NCBI RefSeq assembly: GCF_002959965.1
Contig: NZ_PREV01000026.1
Location: 1,929,501 to 1,993,500 of the forward strand
From: Microbulbifer pacificus
GTDB taxonomy: Bacteria > Pseudomonadota > Gammaproteobacteria > Pseudomonadales > Cellvibrionaceae
DNA length: 64,000 nucleotides
Direction of reading: 5' to 3'
The number at the start of each line of letters is the position of its first letter. The first letter of the stretch is position 1. Both the position numbers and the translations under genes were made by a program. Positions 1-6,838 of this stretch are shown one piece after another. Below the pieces are notes generated by a model, which worked only from the letters and a program-made list of their open reading frames with translations, was not told the origin of the DNA and searched no databases.

Positions 1-105
1 TCAAAGATCGAGAGGTCACTCAGCGAGTTGATGAGATATGGTCCGATTTGGGACTCTGATAAAAACGGAAGTGAATACACCACGGAGGGTGAATGGAAAT
101 TATAA
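1..105 (+). other. Possible 3' end of a gene cut by the window edge
   Basis: Frame 1 is open from base 1 to a TAA at 103-105. It would encode the last 34 residues of a protein, ending EYTTEGEWKL, and overlap the ATG at 93 of the next gene. Frame 3 is also open until a TGA at 57-59. Neither tail is recognised. The overlap with the next ATG favours frame 1 and suggests a two-gene operon entering from the left. Confidence 0.25.
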
Positions 106-473
106 AAACATACAAACCGGGACAGGATGGCAGCAAACGCTATGTCCAGAAATATGGCGAGCAGCTTTGCGCGGTGCGCTATCGACGTTCCCCGTGTAAG
201 CGGACTGTATACACCACTGTGGAAATCATCGTTGCTCAGAGGGATGCGTACCAGCGACAAGACAGGGAAAGAGGGAATTCAAAGTGGGTAGCGTTGAAAA
301 TAGGTCAAAAGGAACTGACGCTTAGAGGTGAGGTAAAACGAATCGGCGGAAGGTGGAGCCGCGTAGCAAAGGTCTGGGTTGTTCAACGCTCTCTCGCCCA
401 AAGCGCAAATCTCGACCACAGGATTGTTGAGGGTCTAGTTACCAGTTGCACCGATATCCCAACCTGGGACTAG
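93..473 (+). CDS. Small basic protein of unknown function, mobile-element-associated family?
   Basis: This 126-residue protein begins MEIIKTYKPGQDGSKRYVQKYG and is rich in Arg and Lys, with no signal peptide or membrane segment. From memory, the N-terminal pattern KTYKPGQ-G-K-----YG--L--VRYR resembles a small family of uncharacterised proteins often found beside recombinases or transposases; I cannot verify this. A GGAGGG-like sequence lies a few bases before the ATG. No attC site separates it from what follows, so it is probably not an ordinary cassette gene. It may belong to a mobile element that entered the array from the left. Confidence 0.5.
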   Translation: MEIIKTYKPGQDGSKRYVQKYGEQLCAVRYRRSPCKRTVYTTVEIIVAQRDAYQRQDRERGNSKWVALKIGQKELTLRGEVKRIGGRWSRVAKVWVVQRSLAQSANLDHRIVEGLVTSCTDIPTWD

Positions 474-483
474 CGCCCAAAGT

Positions 484-551
484 CCATATCTAGGCATTAT
501 TGCCAGATATGGAAGAAGAAATCCAGATTTAGGCAGTTTGCCTAGATCTGG
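484..551. repeat. Two tandem related inverted repeats
   Basis: Two hairpins follow each other. The first pairs CCATATCTAGGCA (484-496) with TGCCAGATATGG (501-512) across TTAT. The second pairs CCAGATTTAGGCA (523-535) with TGCCTAGATCTGG (539-551) across GTT. All four arms resemble one half-site, roughly CCAKATYTAGGCA. There is no T tract, so a simple terminator is unlikely. The layout resembles paired binding sites for a recombinase or dimeric regulator and sits where an attC would be expected between 93-473 and 557-1144. Confidence 0.6.
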
Positions 552-556
552 AGCTT

Positions 557-1144
557 ATGAATAAACTGTTAACTGTCATGAATAGAAAATTTATCATTTC
601 AATTTTAGGTATGTTGATTTCTGTCTTTTCTCAAGCAGATCAGCCACGCGGAAGCAATCTTCATATATGGTCGGAGAATGATGATGTTTATGTTTTGCAC
701 TCCCATGTTACTCGTGCGTGGACGGTTGAAAATTCAGATTTACGTATAATTAGAAAAGATGACGGTAAAGTTATTTTCAATGCGAAAACAACACCGTTCA
801 CGAAAATAGTTCCGGTAGAGGGGGGAGCATACTTTGCTGGTCTATCAGATCTTCAAGCCGGCTCAATGCCTCATGGCTACAATTTCGCGCTTTTTGATTC
901 AATGGGGAACTTTATCTCTAGGGTCTACGTTTCTCGGGAAAGTGGCTACTGTGAAAAAGTAAGGCAGTCAGTATCCCAATCTATTGGTTGGTTTTCTAGG
1001 AATCCGAAAATCAAACTTGATAGAGAAAACGGGGAAATAACTAATATCGTAGTTAGCCCGTACTACGCTGACTCGAAGCCATGCTACCTTCCAGTTGGTG
1101 ACCATCTAATTAAGCTCCGGAGTGAATCCCAAGGCAGCAGTTAA
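557..1144 (+). CDS. Secreted hypothetical protein (cassette gene)
   Basis: This 195-residue protein is not recognised. An N-terminal hydrophobic stretch (residues about 11-25, FIISILGMLISVFS then QA-DQ) looks like a signal peptide, so the mature protein would be exported. A second ATG at 578 gives a tighter signal peptide, but a GGAG lies just before 557, so I kept 557. Two Cys residues in the C-terminal half could form a disulfide. The stop codon falls inside the first base pairs of the following attC, as in most genes of this array. Base composition is AT-rich compared with the core genes. Confidence 0.6.
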   Translation: MNKLLTVMNRKFIISILGMLISVFSQADQPRGSNLHIWSENDDVYVLHSHVTRAWTVENSDLRIIRKDDGKVIFNAKTTPFTKIVPVEGGAYFAGLSDLQAGSMPHGYNFALFDSMGNFISRVYVSRESGYCEKVRQSVSQSIGWFSRNPKIKLDRENGEITNIVVSPYYADSKPCYLPVGDHLIKLRSESQGSS

Positions 1145-1256
1145 CAAAGCGCTGCAGAGGGACGGCCAACGCTATGCACCTTTGTGCTGGTCGCTACGCT
1201 TCCATTGTTGCACAAAGGTGCATAGCATTGTCCGCCCCTGAGCGCGGCGTTAGCTT
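1139..1256 (+). repeat. attC site 1
   Basis: Imperfect palindrome starting GTTAACAAAGCGCTGCAG and ending GAGCGCGGCGTTAGC. The inferred crossover is G1249/T1250. The arms around CTATGCACCTTTGTGC and GCACAAAGGTGCATAG pair. Confidence 0.85.
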
Positions 1257-2016
1257 TCAAGAGGCATCGATCTGATGTACGGAATTGAAAATATAGGCCT
1301 TTTTATTGTATCTGGCTTAATTTTGAACATTCTTCCTGGCCCGGACTCTCTTCTAATTGCGGGTAGAAGCCTCTCACAGGGCTTTAAAGGCGGCTCGGCA
1401 GCCGCGCTTGGTATAGGCGCCGGCACATTTGTACATATTTTCGCAGCCATGGCTGGCCTGTCGGTTGTTATAGCTACATCAGCTACTGCATTCACTGTCA
1501 TTAAAATTCTAGGTGGCCTGTACCTCATTTATATTGCAGTAAGTATGATTTTAGATCGGGAAAGTGCGACTCAAATTGATTGCCCTCAGGTAAGAAAAGA
1601 GCCTTATAGGAAAATTTTCATAGAAGGTTTTCTTACTAATGTTTTGAATCCAAAAGTCGCGGTATTCTTTCTAGCGTTCATACCACAGTTTATTTCTCCT
1701 GAAAGTCAAAACCATCCTCTGGCTTTCCTGATTCTAGGTGTAATTTTCAATGTAAATGGCATGTTATGGTGTCATTTTCTGGCATGGTCTTCGGCTGCAG
1801 TGGGTGCGCGTGTGGTCGCAAGTGGCAAGGTTAAGAAATGGCTCAATCGTATGGCTGCAACAATGTTTGGGTACTTCGGAATAAGATTAGTGCTAACGGC
1901 CCAAAGCTAACAAGGTGCTGCAGGCCGACGGCCAACTTTGTGCACTTTACGCGCGGTCGCTGCGCTCCTATTATCGCGCATAAAGCGCCCAAAATTGTCC
2001 GCGGCTGAGCGCGGCG
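1250..2016 (+). repeat. Duplicated LysE cassette, copy 1
   Basis: The unit between crossover points G1249/T1250 and G2016/T2017 is 767 bp. It appears identical to 6051-6817, including the attC, over all the lines I compared. Both edges match the cassette crossover points exactly, so the duplication unit is the cassette. Confidence 0.9.
1275..1910 (+). CDS. LysE/RhtB-family amino-acid exporter (cassette copy 1)
   Basis: This 211-residue polytopic membrane protein has about six hydrophobic segments. It carries the LysE/RhtB signature near the N terminus, with LNILPGPDSLLIAGRSLSQG at about residues 17-36, and the later FLTNVLNPKVAVFFLAFIPQF block at about 121-141. Family members export amino acids or related small metabolites across the inner membrane; the substrate here cannot be read from sequence. 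An AGAGG lies upstream of the ATG. The 767-bp cassette 1250-2016 recurs at 6051-6817 with an identical protein. The antisense frame of 92 aa inside it is a shadow. Confidence 0.9.
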   Translation: MYGIENIGLFIVSGLILNILPGPDSLLIAGRSLSQGFKGGSAAALGIGAGTFVHIFAAMAGLSVVIATSATAFTVIKILGGLYLIYIAVSMILDRESATQIDCPQVRKEPYRKIFIEGFLTNVLNPKVAVFFLAFIPQFISPESQNHPLAFLILGVIFNVNGMLWCHFLAWSSAAVGARVVASGKVKKWLNRMAATMFGYFGIRLVLTAQS

Positions 2017-2023
2017 TTATGCA
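1906..2023 (+). repeat. attC site 2
   Basis: Palindrome from GCTAACAAGGTGCTGCAGG to GAGCGCGGCGTTATGC, closing the first LysE cassette. Crossover G2016/T2017. Same length class (about 117 bp) as sites 3, 4, 7, 8 and 10. Confidence 0.9.
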
Positions 2024-2052
2024 TTTATACAGATGAGCGAGTAATTTAAAAA

Positions 2053-2475
2053 ATGTCGATGGAATTATTTATTTTTCTTGCTTTGGATGTACCGTTGGGC
2101 ACAAACGATCTAAATGAAGTGGCGAAGAATCTGGAGCCACGAGTCGTCTATGAAGAAAACGTTAACCTCGAAAAGCATAGCGGGTTCTTGCCAGTAACCT
2201 TGAGAGGAAGTAAATCTGGTGTAGAAACTTACAGTATTGGCTATTCAAGTCTGGAAAATTATCTACCAAAAAATGAGAGTTTAAACTCCTCAAATACAAA
2301 GGTTCTGCAGCTGCGCTGGGGTAGCAGTCAAGAGGAGAGCATCGTTGCATTCTATACTGCTTCATTATTCTCAACTCACTTCAATGGTGTGGTTTTTGAT
2401 CCAATGAGCGGTGTATATCTAAAAGAAAACCAGGTACGCCAAGCGCTATCGACGTTCAGCGAAGGCACAGAGTAG
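2053..2475 (+). CDS. Hypothetical protein (cassette gene)
   Basis: This 140-residue protein is not recognised. It has a short hydrophobic N terminus (MSMELFIFLALDVPLG) but no clear cleavage site, and the rest is hydrophilic without Cys. Residues 44-125 alternate beta-like and polar stretches; I see no known motif. It is the only open frame of cassette 2017-2593, runs in cassette orientation and ends 7 bases before attC, which supports it as a real gene. The small minus-strand frames over this region are shadows of the gene and attC. Confidence 0.55.
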   Translation: MSMELFIFLALDVPLGTNDLNEVAKNLEPRVVYEENVNLEKHSGFLPVTLRGSKSGVETYSIGYSSLENYLPKNESLNSSNTKVLQLRWGSSQEESIVAFYTASLFSTHFNGVVFDPMSGVYLKENQVRQALSTFSEGTE

Positions 2476-2481
2476 CGCCAT

Positions 2482-2600
2482 GCATAACAAGGCGCTGCAG
2501 GCCGACGGCCAACTTTGTGCGTTTTATGCGCGGTCGCTGCGCTCCCATTATTGCGCATAAAGCGCACAAAATTGTCCGCGGCTGAGCGCGGCGTTAACGT
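2482..2600 (+). repeat. attC site 3
   Basis: Starts GCATAACAAGGCGCTGCAGG and ends GAGCGCGGCGTTAACG. Crossover G2593/T2594. Confidence 0.9.
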
Positions 2601-2921
2601 AGGGAATCACAAAAAGTGAAAGTGGTTAACCTGCAAGAAATAATGAAGGAATCCTGTATCGGGTTTTGTTGGGCTCCGGAAGTCAGAACCAGGTAGCTAA
2701 GTTTCCGGTAGCGGATTCTGTGCAGCCTGAGAGTCAGCTAGAGGTAGAGTTCGTTCCGCATCGAGCACAGATTCTCGATTCAAAGCCATCTTTGTTGCTG
2801 GGGTTAAGAAAAGAATGAGATTTTCAAAATACGTGGAAGAACTCACTCTTTTTAAAGGCAGTGAAGTAGGCCAAAGTTGGTTCTTGGCTTTGTGCGCTTC
2901 GGCAGTAAAAACCGAGGTTCA
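2594..2921 (+). other. Cassette body without a convincing gene (copy A)
   Basis: The 328 bases before attC 4 resemble 4369-4694 along most of their length. A frame open 2630-2818 encodes a tail ending VQPESQLEVEFVPHRAQ...LLLGLRKE that is partly shared with the second copy, but it lacks a good start codon. Differences between copies fall about equally on all three codon positions, which argues against selection on that protein. It may be non-coding, a decayed gene or an RNA-encoding cassette. Confidence 0.6.
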
Positions 2922-3039
2922 CGTTAACAAGGCACTGCAGGCGACGGCCAACTTTGTGCACTTTATGCGCGGTCGCTTCGCTCCCATTATCGCGCATAAA
3001 GCGCACAAAGTTGTCCGCGCCTGAGGGCGGTGTTATGCG
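2922..3039 (+). repeat. attC site 4
   Basis: Starts CGTTAACAAGGCACTGCAGG and ends GAGGGCGGTGTTATGC. Crossover G3032/T3033. Confidence 0.88.
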
Positions 3040-3138
3040 TCAAAAACTGGAAAGTGAAAAATATCGGTAATAAGTAAAATTTGGAAGTTTCTAGCATTCA
3101 CTGATCAAGAAAAGGTCAAGTTTTCGTTTGCCATTGTA

Positions 3139-3546
3139 ATGTCATTGGTGGCCGCATTAATTTCTTTCTATGAGAGGCACGAGAAGGATCTAAAAAGGGA
3201 ACAGAATCTTACTTATGAAAAACAGGTAGAAAGGTTGGCTAGCATACAAAGCAGCGTTAAAGACTTGGCTGATTTCGTTTCTCAGCAGCAAAAGCAACTA
3301 GAGTCTTCGAGAGTTACTTTACAAAGCCTGGAAAATGAAAGGAAGAAACTAGAGCCGGTTGTACAAGCAGACCGAGAGGTAGTCGAAGCCATATTAAAAT
3401 TACAAGCAGAAAAAGAAGTTTCAAGTGTTTGGCTTGAGCGTGGCATAGGCTTTTTATTAGGTATAGCAGGTTCGCTAATAGCGTCAATTATCTTTGCCTT
3501 CGCCCGAAAACGAGTGGGTCCTAGCGGTGTTCAAGAAACCGCATAA
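3139..3546 (+). CDS. Membrane-anchored coiled-coil hypothetical protein
   Basis: This 135-residue protein is not recognised. It has a hydrophobic stretch at the start (VMSLVAALISFY, continuing upstream as KFSFAIV). A long charged, Gln/Glu/Lys-rich coiled coil spans about residues 15-95, followed by a C-terminal membrane segment (GIGFLLGIAGSLIASIIFAF, about 106-125) and a basic tail. The two membrane segments flank the coiled coil. The reading frame stays open upstream to 3058 with protein-like residues (KIWKFLAFTDQEKVKF) but offers no ATG, GTG or TTG start, so the true start may be a rare codon such as ATA or ATT. Confidence 0.6.
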   Translation: MSLVAALISFYERHEKDLKREQNLTYEKQVERLASIQSSVKDLADFVSQQQKQLESSRVTLQSLENERKKLEPVVQADREVVEAILKLQAEKEVSSVWLERGIGFLLGIAGSLIASIIFAFARKRVGPSGVQETA

Positions 3547-3630
3547 CAAGCTAATGAACTTCGCGCGCGAAATGCGCGCGCCGGACAGCCTGCGCTACGC
3601 TTCGGCTGCCGGTTATTAGAGCGTTATGAG
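3540..3630 (+). repeat. attC site 5, short class
   Basis: About 90 bp, starting GCATAACAAGCTAATGAAC and ending TTATTAGAGCGTTATGAG. Crossover G3623/T3624. The central GGACAGCCTGCGC and CTTCGGCTGCC arms resemble only site 18, so this cassette probably came from a different integron lineage. Confidence 0.88.
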
Positions 3631-3653
3631 TCGTCAATTTAGAGGTAGATTCA

Positions 3654-4235
3654 ATGATTGAAGGAATGGAAATTAAAGACTTGGTAATGATCGGTGCAGT
3701 TATTTTAGGCCCGGTGCTTGCAGTCCAGTCTCAAAAAATTATTGAATCGGCTAGAGATAAGAAAAATCGCCGGTTGAAAATTTTCCAAACTTTGATGGCT
3801 ACACGAGCCTCAAGGGTATCTATAGATCATGTGGCTGCACTCAACATGATAGATATCGAATTTTATGGGAGAAGAATTTTTGGGGTTCGCATTCAAACAA
3901 GGAAAGAAAAGGCGGTAACGAATGCCTGGAAAAACTATAACAATCAGTTAAATACACAATATACTCCTGAGCAGTTCGTAGTTTGGGTAGATGGCTGTTT
4001 CAACTTATTCGCGAAGCTATTGTATGAAATGTCAAAAACATTAGGTTACGACTTCGATGAGGTTCAGATAAAAAGAGATTGCTATATGCCCATCGCTCAC
4101 GGCGACTTAGAGCAAGATCAGCTCCGGCTAAGAAAAATGCTTTTGGAGGTTCTGGCGGGCAGTCGCGGGGTTCCAATTACGCAATTTTCTGAAGAGTCTT
4201 CTGCTACGGAAAGCCCGAGCTCTGAGCACTCATAA
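3654..4235 (+). CDS. DUF6680-like hypothetical protein
   Basis: This 193-residue protein has one N-terminal membrane segment (LVMIGAVILGPVLAVQSQ, about residues 9-26) and then a soluble helical domain. The pattern LAVQSQKIIE---DKK-R-L-IFQTLMATRA with AALNMIDIEF recalls the DUF6680 family, whose function is unknown; this is from memory. A Ser/Glu-rich tail follows from about residue 178. An AGGTAGAT sequence precedes the ATG. The stop codon overlaps the next attC. Confidence 0.7.
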   Translation: MIEGMEIKDLVMIGAVILGPVLAVQSQKIIESARDKKNRRLKIFQTLMATRASRVSIDHVAALNMIDIEFYGRRIFGVRIQTRKEKAVTNAWKNYNNQLNTQYTPEQFVVWVDGCFNLFAKLLYEMSKTLGYDFDEVQIKRDCYMPIAHGDLEQDQLRLRKMLLEVLAGSRGVPITQFSEESSATESPSSEHS

Positions 4236-4375
4236 CAATCACAGGCAGTAAAGCTCCGGCCCTTCGGGCCTCCGCGGGACGTCTTACCTTGTGCACCTTT
4301 TGCGCGGGTCGCTACGCTCCCATTTTCGCGCAAAATGCGCACAAGGTAAGCCGCCCCTGCTGTGGGCGTTAACGT
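4230..4375 (+). repeat. attC site 6, long class
   Basis: About 145 bp, starting TCATAACAATCACAGGCAG, with a GGCCCTTCGGGCC internal hairpin, and ending TGTGGGCGTTAACG. Crossover G4368/T4369. Confidence 0.9.
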
Positions 4376-4694
4376 AGGTAATCACTAGAAATTAAAGTGG
4401 TTAAACCTATAGAAAAATGAAAGTTTCCGGTAGCTGATGCCTTCAGGGTAAGAAAGTCAGTACCTGGTCGATAACTTTTCGGTAGCTGATTTCGTGCAGC
4501 CTGAGAGTCCGCTAAAGGTAAAGATCGTGCCGCATCGGGCACGGATTCACGAATCAAGGCCATTTTTGTTGCTGGAGTTAAGGGAAGAATAAGCTTTTTA
4601 AAAATGAGTGGGAAAACCACTCTTTATAAAGGCAGCAAAGTAGGGCAATTTTAGTTCCTAGTTTTGTGTGCTTCGGTAGTCGAAACCGAGGTTC
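4369..4694 (+). other. Cassette body without a convincing gene (copy B)
   Basis: Related to 2594-2921 with scattered substitutions and small indels. Forward and reverse reading frames are both partly conserved between the copies, and neither has a third-position bias. A reverse frame of 83 aa (4369-4620) exists, but its counterpart in copy A is interrupted by a stop. Best described as a non-coding or decayed cassette family. Confidence 0.6.
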
Positions 4695-4815
4695 ACGTTA
4701 ACAAGGCATTGCAGCCGACGGCTAACCTTGTGCACTTTCTGCGCTGGTCGCTGTCGCTCCCATTATCGCGCATAAAGCGCACAAGGTTAGCCGCGGCTGA
4801 GCGCGGCGTTATACG
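4695..4815 (+). repeat. attC site 7
   Basis: Starts ACGTTAACAAGGCATTGCAG and ends GAGCGCGGCGTTATAC. Crossover G4808/T4809. Confidence 0.9.
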
Positions 4816-4824
4816 TAAATACAA

Positions 4825-5196
4825 ATGTCTAAAGAGCCAACGATAAAAGTAATTTACAACTCCGCTTGCCCAGTATGTGATGCGGGCATTAGCTCGCAGA
4901 AAAAGAAGTCGGCTAGCTGCAATGTAAATTGGCAAGATGTGCACCTTGATCACGAATTAGCCAAAAATATCGGTGCAGACGTAGAGTTTGTTAGGAAACG
5001 GTTACACGCAATTGATGAAAATGGAAATCTTAAGGTTGGTTTCGAGGCTTTCATTCTCATCTGGGAAAATTCGCCATCCGACAAATGGAAGGCAAAAATT
5101 TCAAAGGTTCCGATCCTAAGGCAAGTTTTGGGCATTATCTACAATGCGTTTGCGTGGTGCCTATACACGTGGAACCGCGCATTAAAGCATTGGTAA
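4825..5196 (+). CDS. DCC-family (DUF393) thiol-disulfide oxidoreductase-like protein
   Basis: This 123-residue protein has the family start KVIYNSACPVCDAGI at about residues 8-22, where the CPVC pair would be the redox-active dithiol. Family members usually read YDGxCxxC, so the Tyr-Asn-Ser variant is slightly unusual. The central part (DVEFVRKRLHAIDENGNLKVGFEAFILIW) fits the DUF393 fold, followed by a hydrophobic C-terminal helix. Expected to be cytoplasmic or membrane-associated; the substrate is unknown. It is the single gene of cassette 4809-5310 and starts 16 bases after the crossover. Confidence 0.8.
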   Translation: MSKEPTIKVIYNSACPVCDAGISSQKKKSASCNVNWQDVHLDHELAKNIGADVEFVRKRLHAIDENGNLKVGFEAFILIWENSPSDKWKAKISKVPILRQVLGIIYNAFAWCLYTWNRALKHW

Positions 5197-5317
5197 CGTA
5201 TAACAAGGCGCTGCAGGCCGACAGCTTACTTTGCGCACCTTTTGCGCGGTCGCTGTCGCTCCCATTTTCGCGCAAAATGCGCACAAAGTAAGCTGCGGCT
5301 GAGCGCGGCGTTAAATG
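5197..5317 (+). repeat. attC site 8
   Basis: Starts GTATAACAAGGCGCTGCAGG and ends GAGCGCGGCGTTAAAT. Crossover G5310/T5311. The first three bases of the next cassette (TTA) are the complement of the ccdB stop codon. Confidence 0.9.
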
Positions 5318-5628
5318 CCAGTAATCAAAAAATCTATCGCGTTTATAATTTCATCGCGAAAAGTTTCTAGGTTTTCGACGGGGCGTCTCAATATTGATTT
5401 CGGTGCACTGGTTAGCTGGTGAGTAAGTAGCGCGTACTCATTGCTGTCAATTTGAAAAATTGGGCATAAACGTTCTGGCGCTTCTCTTTCCAGATTCTGA
5501 GCTGGAATTACCGGAATCACGATTCTGGAGTTCAGTACAGAGATTAGGTCAGTTTGCACATCCAAAAAATATGGATAGGCCTTTCTGGTGGTTTTATCTG
5601 TGTTTTCGTAGAGGGTAAACTGGCTCAC
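5311..5628 (-). CDS. ccdB: CcdB-type gyrase-poison toxin
   Basis: This 105-residue protein matches CcdB along its length: MSQFTLYEN at the start, YPYFLDVQTDL, the RIVIPVIP strand, and a C-terminal helix with FRDEIINAIDFLITGI. CcdB poisons or inhibits DNA gyrase through its C-terminal residues. The plasmid F protein ends WGI, while this one ends TGI; from memory integron-borne CcdB proteins such as the Vibrio fischeri form also end this way. The GTG start overlaps the ccdA stop by one base, indicating translational coupling. The stop codon lies exactly at the cassette edge. Confidence 0.92.
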   Translation of the reverse strand: MSQFTLYENTDKTTRKAYPYFLDVQTDLISVLNSRIVIPVIPAQNLEREAPERLCPIFQIDSNEYALLTHQLTSAPKSILRRPVENLETFRDEIINAIDFLITGI

Positions 5629-5873
5629 TAGAAATCCCTAAATGCGTCAGAGAAAAGGCCGTTCTTTTCCACGAACTCATTGCAGGCTTCAAGGCCTTTT
5701 TGATTGGCTTTCAGCCATTCTTCAGCCTGTCGCTTGCTGACTTCGGCAGCCAATGCCTTCTCAAGCGTTGCGGAAAGGTTGATATTAAGCTGCTTTGCCT
5801 TAGTGAGTAAGTCTTTGTTTAGGCTAAGGTTTGTAGGTTTCTTGGCCGCTGAATGGTCATAAATTGACTTCAT
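5628..5873 (-). CDS. ccdA: CcdA-type antitoxin
   Basis: This 81-residue protein starts MKSIYDHSAAKKPTNLSLNKDLL. An in-frame ATG 30 bases upstream exists, but AGGA lies eight bases before the 5873 start. The N-terminal half has the ribbon-helix-helix pattern of CcdA (TNLSLNKDLLTKAKQLNINLSATLEKAL). The C-terminal part (EEWLKANQKGLEACNEFVEKNGLFSDAFRDF) is the toxin-binding tail. CcdA neutralises CcdB and represses its own promoter with it. The pair runs opposite to the other cassette genes and has its own promoter. Confidence 0.92.
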   Translation of the reverse strand: MKSIYDHSAAKKPTNLSLNKDLLTKAKQLNINLSATLEKALAAEVSKRQAEEWLKANQKGLEACNEFVEKNGLFSDAFRDF

Positions 5874-5903
5874 GGTCACTATCCTCGCATGGGTCATGTG
5901 CAT

Positions 5904-5932
5904 AGTTTATGCGCATAGTCCGTGCGTGGCAA
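5904..5932 (-). promoter_or_regulatory. ccdAB promoter with overlapping palindrome
   Basis: On the minus strand TTGCCA (5927-5932) and TAAACT (5904-5909) are spaced by 17 bases, a plausible sigma-70 promoter 31 bases upstream of ccdA. The repeated GCGCATA/TATGCAC words over the -10 region are candidate CcdAB operator half-sites. Confidence 0.6.
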
Positions 5933-5936
5933 ATGC

Positions 5937-6057
5937 ATTTAACAATCAGCGGCAGAGCGACAGCCAACGCTACGCACCTTTTGTGTTACTCGCTGGCGCT
6001 CAAACATTAACACAAAACGCGCTCCGCGCTGGCTGCGCCTGCGCTGGGCGTTAGCTT
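5937..6057 (+). repeat. attC site 9
   Basis: Starts TTTAACAATCAGCGGCAG and ends GCGCTGGGCGTTAGCT. Crossover G6050/T6051. This variant (with ACACAAAA arms) is shared only with site 16. Confidence 0.9.
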
Positions 6058-6817
6058 TCAAGAGGCATCGATCTGATGTACGGAATTGAAAATATAGGCC
6101 TTTTTATTGTATCTGGCTTAATTTTGAACATTCTTCCTGGCCCGGACTCTCTTCTAATTGCGGGTAGAAGCCTCTCACAGGGCTTTAAAGGCGGCTCGGC
6201 AGCCGCGCTTGGTATAGGCGCCGGCACATTTGTACATATTTTCGCAGCCATGGCTGGCCTGTCGGTTGTTATAGCTACATCAGCTACTGCATTCACTGTC
6301 ATTAAAATTCTAGGTGGCCTGTACCTCATTTATATTGCAGTAAGTATGATTTTAGATCGGGAAAGTGCGACTCAAATTGATTGCCCTCAGGTAAGAAAAG
6401 AGCCTTATAGGAAAATTTTCATAGAAGGTTTTCTTACTAATGTTTTGAATCCAAAAGTCGCGGTATTCTTTCTAGCGTTCATACCACAGTTTATTTCTCC
6501 TGAAAGTCAAAACCATCCTCTGGCTTTCCTGATTCTAGGTGTAATTTTCAATGTAAATGGCATGTTATGGTGTCATTTTCTGGCATGGTCTTCGGCTGCA
6601 GTGGGTGCGCGTGTGGTCGCAAGTGGCAAGGTTAAGAAATGGCTCAATCGTATGGCTGCAACAATGTTTGGGTACTTCGGAATAAGATTAGTGCTAACGG
6701 CCCAAAGCTAACAAGGTGCTGCAGGCCGACGGCCAACTTTGTGCACTTTACGCGCGGTCGCTGCGCTCCTATTATCGCGCATAAAGCGCCCAAAATTGTC
6801 CGCGGCTGAGCGCGGCG
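6051..6817 (+). repeat. Duplicated LysE cassette, copy 2
   Basis: 767-bp cassette matching 1250-2016 at an offset of 4801 bases, bounded by crossovers G6050/T6051 and G6817/T6818. Confidence 0.9.
6076..6711 (+). CDS. LysE/RhtB-family amino-acid exporter (cassette copy 2)
   Basis: The 211-residue product is identical to that of 1275-1910, with the same start, same six-segment membrane profile and same LNILPGPDSLLIAG motif. The absence of any amino-acid difference implies a very recent copying event or an assembly of repeated units. It precedes a third, divergent LysE-type gene, so three exporters of this family lie within 6 kb. Confidence 0.9.
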   Translation: MYGIENIGLFIVSGLILNILPGPDSLLIAGRSLSQGFKGGSAAALGIGAGTFVHIFAAMAGLSVVIATSATAFTVIKILGGLYLIYIAVSMILDRESATQIDCPQVRKEPYRKIFIEGFLTNVLNPKVAVFFLAFIPQFISPESQNHPLAFLILGVIFNVNGMLWCHFLAWSSAAVGARVVASGKVKKWLNRMAATMFGYFGIRLVLTAQS

Positions 6818-6824
6818 TTAGGCT
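6707..6824 (+). repeat. attC site 10 (same as site 2)
   Basis: Same sequence as site 2 up to the crossover G6817/T6818; the flank then differs (GTTAGGCTATT instead of GTTATGCATT). Confidence 0.9.
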
Positions 6825-6838
6825 ATTTAGAGAAATTA

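Noticed and set aside
1250..1528. 92-residue minus-strand ORF inside the LysE cassette (also at 6051-6329)
   Set aside because: Entirely antisense to the LysE coding frame and starts without a ribosome site.
2815..3024. 69-residue plus-strand ORF in the non-coding cassette
   Set aside because: It runs into attC 4 and has no counterpart open frame in the related cassette at 4369.
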